A stretch of DNA of 64,000 nucleotides from Symsagittifera roscoffensis (lineage: Eukaryota; Xenacoelomorpha; Acoela; Convolutidae): NCBI RefSeq assembly GCF_963678635.1, contig NC_087062.1, positions 15,427,789 through 15,491,788 of the forward strand, in the 5' to 3' direction. The translations under genes were made by a program, and so were the position numbers. The notes beneath the pieces are model-generated. The model saw only the letters and a program-made list of their open reading frames with translations. It was not told where the DNA came from and searched no databases. This document shows, one piece after another, positions 12,307-24,800 of this stretch; positions within the stretch are counted from its first letter, which is position 1, and every line of letters starts with the position of its first letter.

Positions 12307-12394
12307 TGCGATGTTATATCAAAACGGTTATGCAGATTTGTTTTAATAGATTTATTTGATCCAAATTTTCCAATTAAATTTATGAAATATTTTG

Positions 12395-12431
12395 AATAAA
12401 ACTTTTACCGAGAAAACGTATTTTGAATAAA
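12395..12431 (+). promoter_or_regulatory. Polyadenylation signals of the membrane-protein gene
   Basis: Two AATAAA hexamers (12395-12400 and 12426-12431) lie 90-125 bp after the stop codon. On the minus strand AATAAA also reads at 12357-12352, about 300 bp past the stop of the convergent calcium-sensor gene, so the two 3' UTRs may overlap. Confidence 0.5.
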
Positions 12432-12655
12432 ATGTTTCTGGAAAAATGTTCTGCGCGCCATCTTACCGCTAAGTGGTCAGTTATCATTTCATTTAAGCAA
12501 AATATACTCATGAGCTCAGAAAACAAAAAATATTAGAATTGAGAGAAATATTTTCAAAAACAACTAGAAACAAACACTAAACTTCTGAATCGTTTTTTTT
12601 TTGTAAATTTGGGACAAGTAAATGAAAGTTCACAGTTTTCCACGTGGCAATTAAA

Positions 12656-12859
12656 TCACCGCCTGAATCCAAGTTTGTCATCCAGTAGCATCTTCGCAAT
12701 GACCGGGTCATTTTTAATACCCTCTGCGAACTCCATGTAAGTCAAGTATCCCTTTCTCTGTTTGTCCATCTGGCGGAATATCCTCTTTGTCCTAATCGAG
12801 GGATTCAATTCATCTTCTGCAGCTCCGATCATTATAGTTCCCACAAGCGCCAGCATAGC
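12656..12859 (-). CDS. Last exon of the calcium-sensor gene (EF-hand 4 and C-terminus)
   Basis: The acceptor TTTTTTAG is followed by 67 codons and TGA. The segment AMLALVGTIM and the EF4 region KRIFRQMDKQRKGYLTYMEF match the C-terminal part of NCS proteins. EF4 loop position 1 is Asp and position 12 is Glu, but positions 3 and 5 are Gln and Lys in place of acidic residues, so Ca2+ binding by EF4 is doubtful. Confidence 0.85.
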   Translation of the reverse strand, partial: AMLALVGTIMIGAAEDELNPSIRTKRIFRQMDKQRKGYLTYMEFAEGIKNDPVIAKMLLDDKLGFRR

Positions 12860-15800
12860 CTAAAAAACCTTTGCGAAACGTTGATATACCGTGAGCTTAC
12901 CAGTTGAATTTCTCGAGCTCACAACTCCGCCAAAATTAATGTCTGACGAAAAATGAAAAAAATTGTACTTTTGAGCCGCTGTTTGCAACTTTTGATACGA
13001 AACCCAGCTTATTATTGCTAATTTACACAGTAAAAATTTGACGCGTGTTTTCCTAAATTAAAAGATACATATTGCGAGACCACTTAAAATGCTGGGTGAA
13101 AGTGCTTGCTTATTATTTGCGCCCTGATTAGAACATTTTTATGGCTTCAAAACAATATATATTTTTGAACATAGCCAAATGACAGTTGGAAAAGAGTAAT
13201 GAACGCAAGGAAACTGAAACAAAAAAAATGACTTATTTTTTTTAATTTTCAGTTTTTGAATTCTAAGAAAAAAACAGATGGCCTTAAAGCTCTTTGAATT
13301 TGTAGAACAATTTAAGATGGACACTTTTTTCTTAAAATTAACCAAATTTGAAAAAACTGGATCAATAGGCAAACTTTTTTATTTCACTGAGATATCTGAT
13401 AACTAATTTCCATTTTCGAAATTAGAAGTCAATCACGTTTTTGTGGCTTTTACATTTTTGCTAATCGATGGTGGAGTTTGCCTTCCTTTTAACAATGGAA
13501 ATGCTCTGAATTTAAAAAGAAATCACAAGTCAAACCGCGAGAAATCAAAATTGAGCGTGAACGGAAAACGGAAAAAAAATTTAGAATTTTTTCATGAAAA
13601 AAAAACAAAAAAAACTTCAAACGGAAAAAATTTTAGACTTTTTTCCTGAAAAAAAAAACAAAAAAAATCAGCATGACCTCTATAAGAGTCTTCACTACGT
13701 CCATTAATCTTAAAAAGTTTTGCTCTACATTTAGTCTTACAAAGTTACAACACATCGTGACCAGCCAATTTTTTTCTTTGTAGGAATATTCGGCCCTTCC
13801 TTAAATCCGCCTCTGAAAGTTTATATAATTATCTGTAATATTTATCCAAATGCTTGAACTGTTTAGCAACTGAGTTATGTTTAACTTACTGTACTCATAG
13901 AGTAATTTCAGATGAGGTACATCATCTGCTCGTCAAGCTATCTTATTTTCGGCCGGATAGATGCGTGCAACTTCTTAGTCTAATACCAATCTTAATGTTA
14001 CTCTTATATCTCCTAGTCTCAATAGATCTAGTGTACACCAGTTTGCGCGAGTTAGTTCCAGAATGAGAACAACTGTATTCTAAGTTTAATTCAAATTGTT
14101 CTGGTGTTGAAACTACAAGTAGTTTCAACACTTTACAAATAAATAGGTTGTTAGTTTGATGGATGGTATATGATTGGTTAGTACTTCATATTTTATATAG
14201 ATAAAATATCATAATAATAACCAATGATAAATACTAGTTTAGATCTGGTTCCACCCATCCAGGGTTTAGAGAGTTTTAGTTTTTCAATGTTTCCTATTGT
14301 AGCGGAGGATGGATGATGGTATTCTTTTGAGAAGTTGCGAGCATCTTCTTTATTCCGATTTGGAAGAAGGATCGGTATCGGTAGCTCCAGGAAGCTGGAA
14401 TCGTGGATAAGGAAATGTTCTTAAACAAATGTTGTTGATCGCGATCGTTTTGGGAGATCGTATCATGATTACTGATTGGTTGTGATGAAAGCTGATCTGG
14501 TTTATAGGAACGTTGCTATTCTCAATCTCGTCCGGGAACGGCAGCTAATTCGAATTTGGATGCAGTGCCTGGTGACTTGGATCTGTAAGTAAACTTGAAC
14601 ATCGAGACGGTCATTGTTCTGTTGCAAAGGATTCCCTTTTATGCGATGCCAAGTAGTACTCTAAATCCATTGAGTGTAGTGACTGCAGGCAGCATGTCAG
14701 GTGGGTTTTGCCTTTCCGTAGTTGGAGTGTGATTGGGTTGTCAAAATCGTTGCTGCTCGTCTTTGGGCTGTATGTAATCTATATACTGCATTATATCATT
14801 TACATGTACAAATCTTTGTTAATATTGTTTTTTAATTATGATCTTGCATTAGTTTTTATCGCAAAAGCGTAACTATTTAGTTCGGTTCTTTTTAAGAGCT
14901 ACTCACACTTGAGTAACTCTCGTCAAAAATAGCGTCGTGGGTGTCACAAAGCGTAGATGTAGCACGGTAGATGAGGCCGGCCATAGAGCATGCTCAGGAC
15001 GTCCTCTTCTGGTGGGTTAGGCCAGAAGTGAGGGTATAATCTCGTGCTTTCTTTGGACGGTCCTGTGTTAGTTCAAACATTTCATGCTATTTGTTTTAGT
15101 AGTGTTTTCTTTTTTTTTGTCTTAATTTTGTCTTTTTCTCAAAAATCAATTTGTTTTATTTTGAGTTTGTATTTCGACTTTTTGGTGTTTTGTTTTTTTT
15201 GTGTTCAGACTTGAAAGTAGTCTTCAAAAGAATAATTTATCCAGTTCTAAGCTGGTGTTAATCCAGTTTGGGTACCGTGGTTTTTCCTTACTTAGTCATG
15301 CTCTTAGGTTGTGGCTTGCGGTGTTTAGTAAACTTGAATTGGATTTTTATATAACTCCCTTCCAACTGGGTTAAAGGAAAGTTTGAAACGTGTTAAAACT
15401 TGGTAGAGTTGTTTTCAGTGAAAGTTGAAACTTAACTTCATTATTTTAAACAATTTTTTGTGGGCGAGCAATGCGAATTTGGATAAAATTTGTGGGCGAG
15501 AGATTATAAAGAAGCGTCTTGAAAGAGGTTACTACTGCTTTCTGCATTTTATGAACAATATTTATCAATTTACCATTTAAAAAAAAAAAATTTTACTGCT
15601 TGATTTGGGGTTGAAATTATTAAATTATTTTCAATTGTAAGAAGATTTACTGCTATGGGGAAAAAAAGTATATGTTAATTTACTGCTTTGCACGGGAGAA
15701 TTTTATTGCTTCAATTATTGTTGTTTAATAGAAATTATTGATCTGATAAAGAGTTTCTGTTTTTTATTTTGCTTTTAGTTTTGTAGATGATTGATGATTG

Positions 15801-18800
15801 TGCCTATGAAGAAAAAGAGAGAACAATGAACAAGAATGGTTAGTGTTGTTTAAATTTATTAGTAAAAGGTTGAATTCTTTTTACCTAATTGTCTGTGAAG
15901 AATCCATAGGGAAAAACATCGTGGATGATATCAGAAGATGTTAGTAGTTTGGCTAACAAACGAATGATGTGTTTAGTTTGCGAAAGTGGCCAAAGCAATT
16001 CAGGTGCTTTAATGATGTTATGTTCTTCAGTGTTAGCTGATTGTTCATACGGTGTGTTTTGAATAAGGTTTCATAATTTGTGATTATAGCGAGTGTTATA
16101 TATGAAGTCTAGGATTGGGACTTCAACGGGCTGAAGGAATTCATGAGGGACAATTAGTGGGCGGGATTTATCTACATTTAGGAGTTTGTTTAGTGGGCAG
16201 AAGATATATATCTGGGTGATGGGATCGTATTTTCTGAGGGTGCCTTGTAAGTAAGTGTCTTTAATACAATAGGTGAAGTTAAGAAAAAATGGTGATGTTT
16301 ATATAGAGTTAATGTATTGAAATCTATGGTGAGGTTGTCGTGCTGGTGTATTGAGAGTGTAATGACTTTGAATGAGCTTGTAATAAGTGTACGTGCGTGT
16401 TTGTTTAGTTCGTAACATGACTTCGTGTGAACAGTGCAATTCACGTTCTTTGGGTGTGAGGAAATGAAAAGTTAGTGAAAAGTGGTTAAATTTGTTAAAG
16501 TATGAATCATAAGCATGAATATTACGTAGTGCTGCAGAGATGACATTGTCGAAATTTTTTATTTAAGATATTGAGAGTGAAGGTGTTTGAGATCTCGATG
16601 AAAATTTTTTCGGTTAATTGGGGATTAGCAAAAAAGTCGTTGTTAAGACAAATGTCTTCATTTGGTCGGATGATGTTATGATCTTAATAATCGATGGAGT
16701 GTTCATTAGCTTTAGGTGCAGTGAATTTGGTTAGTGATTGTCTGTATCTTATTTGCGTGAACTGGTTTGGGGTAAGTGCTGTTGTTGGAAGGTAGAGTTG
16801 AGTGCTGCATACTTCATTATCATAAGGGTGTTAAATAGTGGTAATTATAAAGGATTAGTAAAGTGGTAATGAGATGTCCATGAAAGTGTGGGGTATAATA
16901 CATGCTCGTTTACACAATGGGGTTTTTCATCATTGGGGTCGGAATGAAAGTACATGACATATTTGTAGGAATTCTTTCGTATTAGTGTGAAGTGGATGAT
17001 TGACAATTGTGGTGGATGTTCCTGGGTTAGATTGGAATGGGGTATTTGGAAATTTTCTTTTGAAGGTTCGGTAAGCGCGGTTGGTACTAGAGGATGGGGT
17101 TGATGGAGAAGTGGGGTTTTGGGAGGGTGTAGACGTTGAAGAGGGGGTTGGGGTTGATAGGTTGGATGATGTTAAAGATCGTGAGAGTTGGTGAATAGTT
17201 AGTGTTTGAGGGTGTTATAATCGTTGTTGTAGTGTTATGAGGTTATCAAGTTCATGTGATATTTGTGTGTGATCTTCGTCGTTGTTATCGGATGGTTTGC
17301 TGGTTAGAGGGGATTATATGGGTGTAACATATGAAATGGGAGAGGGAGGGGAAAGGGGTTCATTTTTGACTTGGGAATGAATAGGTTGAAAGGGAGGTTG
17401 GGAAAATGTAGGTGGACTGGGTTCAGAGTTGGCAAATTTGTCGGCTGTTTCGATATCGGAGTTGTTGAATTGGGAGATAGTGTTATATACTGTTGTGTTG
17501 GAATTAGTATCTGATTCTATGCTGGGTGAAATGTTATGATGATGATTGAGGTGGGGGGAAAACCAAAAAGTGGGACGATGGGGAAGTTGTCCTGAAGGTT
17601 GGCTGGGTGGAAAATTGATCGATGGAGGGATCCAATTTGGCGGCTCATCGTGGGCTAAAAACATGGTTACTCTGAGAACCAAAAGTAGTGGTGTGTGGTT
17701 GTTCTATATTTTGTTCATTTGTGTCGTCTATGTTGGGTTGTTGGTTATTATGTGTTGGATTGGGCTTTGTGGATAACTAGATCTCGAAGTTATGAGGTCT
17801 GATAGGGCAATGTTTCTAAAATTTTTTGGTACTAAGGATACGGGGTGGTCATGGATAAGATTTTGTAATTGAGTTGCTGTGGGCGTTATATTTGTATTGT
17901 TTCATGATTCGTCATACGTGTTCGGTGTTTTTGATAACTCGGTATTGTATTCTTTGATTTGAGCGTCTATTGATTGATGTTGAAAATATTTTATTGATTG
18001 ATGTTGAAAATATTCCAAAAATTTTATTGATCGATGTTGAAAATATTCCAAAAATCCGAAAAGAATGCATGCTACGCTTGCTGGTTTATTTACATGTGTG
18101 TGTGTGTTGCGCATGTATTGTAGATTTCTTTTAAGAGAGAGAAAAGAAATCCAAGAAAATTAAACCTTGCGTATAATATAGTCAATCTTTCTAAGTTGTA
18201 GTAAGGCCATCCTAGAAAGGCAAGAAGTTCGTCTTTCAAAATTATAAAACTAAAAATTATTTTTGAAGATATATCTTGTGGACTGTATTTTTCGCCATTT
18301 AAGCGAATGTAATTTTTTTTTATATCTGTAAAATATTAAGACAATTCATGAAAGATTCTACTTAATGTGAAATCTAATTTCATGTCTAAGTGTATGTCGT
18401 AGTGGATTACGCCAAAACGAGTGTTGTTCATGAGTGATAGTTCTTGTAAACGTGTACTGTCTTTGTCTTGTGGTTTTAATTTTCTTCCTGTATTTCTTGT
18501 ATCCGATACTTCCTGTATTTTTTTTGAAAATTTCCGAGACATATGAGTTTTCGTCAGTGTATTAGCAAGATGTAGCCATTGCATGTATATTTAATTTTCC
18601 TGTATTCATGTCGAAACCCTCTTGGTATTCGACAAGAATTTCTGAATATTGTATTTTGTAAAGTGGTTTGTTGTATTTATATGCAAGTTCTGTTTCTGGG
18701 TATATTTGGAAACGTGTCAATTTATTCTCTGTAGTATGGATGTTTCTGAAATTATAATTATTATGTCTAATTTGGAGTTTACATCTTCAAACAGGATTGA

Positions 18801-21800
18801 TTCAATAAAATATTTTTGATGAAATTTTATCGTTCTAGCGTGTATTTTTGCTATTTGAAATGTGGTACAGGTGTCTTCGGGGAACCAAACGATTGTTGCT
18901 TGTGTGCGGGTAGTAGGATTGCAATATCCTTGGTCGTTTTTGCAAGGGAGTCTGAATCCTTGATAAATTATAGTGTCATCTTTTATATCACGCGTTTGTT
19001 GTACTTTTTCAAGTTGTATTTTCTAATCAAAAAACATTATTTCTGGGTATCCTTTATTTTTTGTATCTGCTTTACAATTTGAGGGATTGTTTATTCCAAT
19101 GTGTGGTATTTAATTTTTATCGTGGAGATCGTAATCTGATCTCCCATGTGCTCCGTGAAATGAAAATTTGTTATCTAGTCTTATGTGACCTTGGTGTTTT
19201 TCAAGTTCAACTTGATGTGCTGAGTCTGGAAAAATCTGAAAAATACTAGTTTTCTGTTTTTGCCTTTACTTGTTGTGATTTTAATCTTTCAAGTTCGTTT
19301 TTGCAATCGTCAGGGCTGAGGTGCAATAGTCTCTTGATGTTACTTTGGTAGAAAGATTCATGGTCTAATCTGTTTTTATTTCCGTTTGAAAATTGTGAAC
19401 AGGGTACTTTCTTTTCAGAAAATGTTGCTGTGAATTTATATCATGTTAGTTTTGTAGCTCTGGCTTTTGAGGAAAGTGTTGTTATCACATTTGTTGTTTC
19501 GATTGATTGTGGTTCGGATTCACATTGAGTGACTTGGTTTATTGCATATTTGTGTGATGTTTTTTGGTCACTTTCTCCACAGTCATTGTGTGTAACTAGT
19601 AAATCCTGGGGTCCTGTTCGGGGTGAAGGATTGCTGGGGTCACACTCTGAAAAATTGAAAAAAAGAGTTTGAAAAATTAGTATCTTTAAAAGATACATGT
19701 GTACGATAGTCCTGAATATGGGTTATAAAAGGTGATATATTCTATTGTCTTTTTTGTGTATCTATCGTTTTTGTAGATTACTTCTGTGGTTATAAGCAGG
19801 GGAGGTAAAGATTGAGCTGTTATATTTGGAGGGGTTAGGGGCAAGGGATGATGAACTATATTATTTAGTTTTACTGTGATTTCATATTTTAGTGTCAAGT
19901 TGTCTTGTCTAAGCATTTGTACATTTTGGTCTTGAATAGCTTTGTGAATTTCCTGTCGATATTCTAATCTATTCAAGGCCCAGTTGTGTAATCTGTGACT
20001 TTCGTGATGTTGTCCAAATAATAGAGGGGGTGCTACGAAGGTATTCCAAACTAATCATAGTTGTATGTTATTTGTTTAATTTTCTCTATATCTGGCGTCG
20101 AGATTTATAGGAAAATTTGGAAGAATTGGTGTTTGTGAAATTGAGTTAAAAAGAAGTGTTGAGGGAAGTGAAAGAGTTTCAAGTAGTGACAAAGATGTAT
20201 CAGATGAAACGTCTATTGGATCATTTAATGAATTTGGTTCGCCTCTTCATTTGGTCGGATGATGTTATGATCGTAATAATCGATGGAGTAATCATTAGCT
20301 TTAGGTGCAGTGAATGTGGTTAGTAATTGTCTGTATCCTATTTACGTGAACTGGTTTGTGGTTGATGCTGCTGTTACAAAGTAGAATTGGGTGCTGCATT
20401 TTTCATTATCATAAGGGGTGTTAAATAGTGGTATTGATAATGGATTAGTAAAGTGGTAATGAGATGTCCAAAGAAAGTGTGGCGTATAATACATGCTCGT
20501 TTACATAATTGGGTTTTTCATCATTGGGGTCGGAATGAAAGTAGATGACATATTTGTAGGAATTCTTTCGTATTAGTGTGAAGTGGATGATTGACAAATG
20601 TGGTGGATGTTCCTGGGTTAGATGGGAATGGGGTATTTGGAAATTTTCTTTTGAAGGTTCGGTAAGCGCGGTTGGTACTAGAGGATGGGGTTGATGGGGA
20701 AGTTGGGTTTTGCGATGGTGTAAACGTTGAAGAGGGGGTTGGGGTTGATGGGTTGGATGATGTTAAATATCGTGAGATTTGGTGAATAGATAGTAATTGA
20801 GGGTGTTGTAATCGTTTTTGTAGGGTTATGAAGTTATCAAGTTCATGTGATATTTGTGTGTGATCTTCGTCTTGTTATCGGATGGTTTGCTGGTTAGAGG
20901 GGATTATATGGGTATAACATATGAAATGGTAGAGGGAGGGGAAAGGGGTTCAATTCTGACTTGAGAATGAATAGGTTGAAAGGGAGGTTGGGAAAATGTA
21001 GGTGGACTGGGTTCAGAGTTGGCAAATTCGTCGGGTGTTTCGATATCGTAGTTGTTGAATTGGGAGATAGTCTTATATACTGTTGTGTTGGAATTAGTAT
21101 CTGATTCTATGCTGGGTGAAATGTTATGATGATGATTGAGGTTGTGGGAAAACAAAAAGTGGGATGATGGGGAAGTTGTCCTGAAGGTTGGCTGGGTGGG
21201 AAATTGATCGATGGAGGGATCCAATTTGGCGGCTCATCGTGGGCTAAAAGGATGGTTGTTCTGAGAACAAAAATTAGTGGTGTGTGAGTGTTCTATATTT
21301 TGTTCAATTGTGTCGTCTATGTTGAGCTGTTGGTTATTATGTGTTGGATTGGGCTTTGTGGATAACTAGATCTCGAAGTTATGAGTTCTGATAGGGCAAT
21401 GTTTCTAAAAATTTTTGGTACTAATGATTAGGGGTGGTTATGGTTAAGATTTTGTAATTGAGTTGCTGTGGGCGTTTTTTTGTATTGTTTTGTGATTCGT
21501 CATACGTGTTTGGTGTTTTTGATAACTCGGTATTGTATTATTTTTATTGAGCGTCTAAAAGAATTTCATTGATTGATGTTGAAAATTTTCCAAAAATCCT
21601 GCGAAAAGAATGCGTGCTACGCTTGCTTGTTTATTTCTCTTGTGTGTGTGTGTGTTGCGCATGTATTGTAGATTTCTTTTAAGAGAGAGAAAAGAAATCC
21701 AAGAAAATTAAACCTTGCGTATAATATAGTCAATTTTTCTAAGATGTTGTAAGGCCATCCTAGAAAGGCAAGAAGTTCGTTTTTCAAAATTACAAAACTA

Positions 21801-24800
21801 AAAATAATTTTTGGTGATATATCTTTTGGTCTGTATTTTTCGGAATTTAAGTAAATGTAATCTTTTATATCTTTAGTCTTGTGCGAATGTGTCTGAAAAG
21901 TCTGCTGTTTCTGCAAGTTTGCTTAGGTTTTGATCAATGGATTGTCGTTGTATTGTGTCCTTTTTTGTGAGGAATTCTTGAAATTGTTGTGTTCGAATGT
22001 GATGATGGATGTCTGATTTAGATTATATGCCGATTGATTGTAAATAAATATTGGGATTGCGGGCAATATCTCTTATGCTTTCTGGTGAAAATTTTTTGAG
22101 TGGTTTCATGAGTGTAGGGTATGGTGTGAGAAGATATTATTTATCTTCGTCAGGGATTGATTGTACTACATTATGGCTGTTATTTGATCCACATGGGAGT
22201 GTTGTATCCCAAAAATAATTTCTGCGGGAGAGTGTATCAACAAAATATACTTTATTTTTGTAGAATATTGGGATTTTTTAAAGCATCTTTTATCTTCAAA
22301 AACATATAAAGGTGGTTTTTTTTAATACAAGTATAATACCATAATATATTTCCTTCGTAGTCAACAAAATTGATCTGTTTCCTGACAATAAATATCCCAC
22401 ATAAGTGATTCTTAGTACTGCTGGTGCAAGTGATTGTAAAATTTGTGTGCGTTCAAGTTCGCATAATTGATGGAGTGATTCAAGTTCTGTCAAAGACATT
22501 TCTTGAAAGATTCTACTTATTGTGTAATCTAATTTCATGTCTAAGTGTATGTCATAGTGGATTACGCCAAAACGAGTGTTGTTCATGAGTGATAGTTCTT
22601 GTAAACGTGGACTGTCTTTGTCTTGTGGTTTTAATTTTCTTCCTGTATTTCCTGTATCCGATTCTTCCTGTTTTTTTTTGAAATTTTACCGAGACATTTG
22701 AGTTCTCGTCAGTGTATGAGCGAGATGTAGCCATTGGATGTAAATTTAATTTTCCTGTATTCAGGTCGAAACCGTCTTCGTATTCGACAAGAATTTCTGA
22801 AAACTATGTTCTGTAAAGTGCTTTGTTGTATTTATATGCAAGTTCTGTTTCTGGGTATATTTGGAAACGTGTCAACTTATTCTCTGTAGTATGGATGTTT
22901 CTGAAATTATAATTACTATGTCTAATTTGGAGTTTACATCTTCAAACAGGATTGATTCAATAAAAAATTTTTAATGAAATTTTATCGTTCCAGCGTGTAT
23001 TTTGCTACATGAAATGTGGTACAGGTGTCTTCGGGGAACCAAATGATCGTTGCTTGTGTGCGGGTAGTAGGATTGCAAAATCCTTGGTCGTTTTTGCAAG
23101 GGAGTCTGAATCCTTGATAAATTATAGTGTCATCTTTTATATCACGTGTTTGTTGTACTTTTTCAAGTTGTATTTTCCAATCAAAAAACATTATTTCTTG
23201 GTATCCTTTATTTTTTGTATCTGCTTTACAATTTGAGGGATTGTTTATTCCAATGTGTAGTATTTAATTTTTATCGTGGAGATCGTAATATGATCTCCCA
23301 TGTGCTCCGTGAAATGAAAATTTGTTATCTAGTCTTAAGTGACCTTGGTGTTTTTCAAGTTCAACTTGATGTGCTGAGTCTGGAAAAATCTGAAAAATGC
23401 TAGTTTTCTGTTTTTGCCTTTACTTGTTGTGATTTTTAATCTTTCAAGTTCGTTTTTGCAATCTTCAGAGCTGAGGTGCAATAGTCTTTTGATGTTACTT
23501 TGGTAGAAAGATTCATGGTCTAATCTGTTTTTACTTCCATTTGAAAATTGTGAACAGTGTATTTTCTTTTCGAAAAACTTTGCTGTGAATTTATATCCTG
23601 TTAGTGTTGTAGCTCTGTTTTTTGAGTAAAGAGTTGCTATCATATTTTTTGTTTCGATTGATTGTGGTTCGGATTCACATTGAATGACTTGGTTTATTGC
23701 ATATTTGTGTAATGTTTTTTGTTCAATTTCTTCACAGTCATAGTGTGTGACTAGTAAATCCTGGGGTCCTATTCGGGGTGAAGGATTGTTTGGGTCAGGT
23801 TCTGAAAAATTGGAAAAAAAAGAAAAATTAGTATCTTCAAAAGATACATGTGTACGATAGTCCTGAATATGGGTTATAAAAGGTGATATATTCTATTGCC
23901 TTTTTTGTGTATCTATCGTTTTTGTATATTACTTCTGTGTTATAAGCGGGGGAGGTAAAAGTTGAGCTGTTATTTTTGGAGGGGTTAGGGGCAAGGGATG
24001 ATGAACTATATATTTTTAGTTTTACTGTGATTTCAAATTTTAGTGTCAAGTTGTCTTGTCAAATATTTGTACATTATGGTCTTGAATATCTTTGTGAATG
24101 CCCTGTCGATATTCTAATCTATTCAATGCCCAGTTGTGTAATCTGTGTTTTCCGTGATTATTTCCAAATAATGGAGGGGGTGCTACGAATATATTCAAAA
24201 TCTAATCGTAGTTGTATGTTATTAGTTGAATTTTCTCTATATCTGGCGTCGAGATTTTTAGGAAAATTTGGAGGAATTGGTGTTTGTGAAATTGAGTTAA
24301 GAAAGGTGTCGAGGGAAGTGAAAGAATTTCAAGTAGTGACAAAGATGGGTCAGATGAAACGTCTATTGGATCATTTATTAAATTTGGTTCGCCTTGAGTG
24401 AAAGCTTGTGTCATCCAAAATGGGAGATGTTCTGTAATGGTTGGGGGGGTTAAAAGAGTTTTCTCTGATTTGTTCATATGTAGGGGTTGAACCTAAACAA
24501 TCTGAGGTACTGTTCGATGTGTTTTGTTGTAGTGGAGTCTGTGGGGTACTTTGAATTGTACTGCTAGAAACGTTTATAGGAGTCATTGTAGGTGAATGAG
24601 ATATGCTGAATTGAACTCTGGGGTTTTGCAAACTTCTATTGCGTCTTGAATGAATAACTTGTCTGTTCATTTCGGTCGTACCAGATGAGTTATGTATGAT
24701 TTACTATACTTATAGAGTAATTTCAGATAAGGTACACCGTCTGCTCGTCACGCTATCTTATTTTCGGCCGAATAGATTCGTGCAACTTCTTAGTCTAATA

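Larger units (their letters stand above)
16656..20244 (-). repeat. Internal tandem copy A of the envelope-like region
   Basis: Aligned with 20245-24394: both begin CTTCATTTGGTCGGATG and end AATTTGGTTCGCCT. It lacks about 620 bp present in copy B (about 21874-22495), the gap falling near 18330. The junction of the two copies is at 20244/20245. By eye the copies differ by several percent. Confidence 0.85.
20245..24394 (-). repeat. Internal tandem copy B of the envelope-like region
   Basis: Longer copy of the duplicated unit. It retains the 620-bp segment deleted from copy A, which carries a conserved cysteine-containing stretch near the C-terminal half of the glycoprotein frame (22296-22586). 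Confidence 0.85.
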
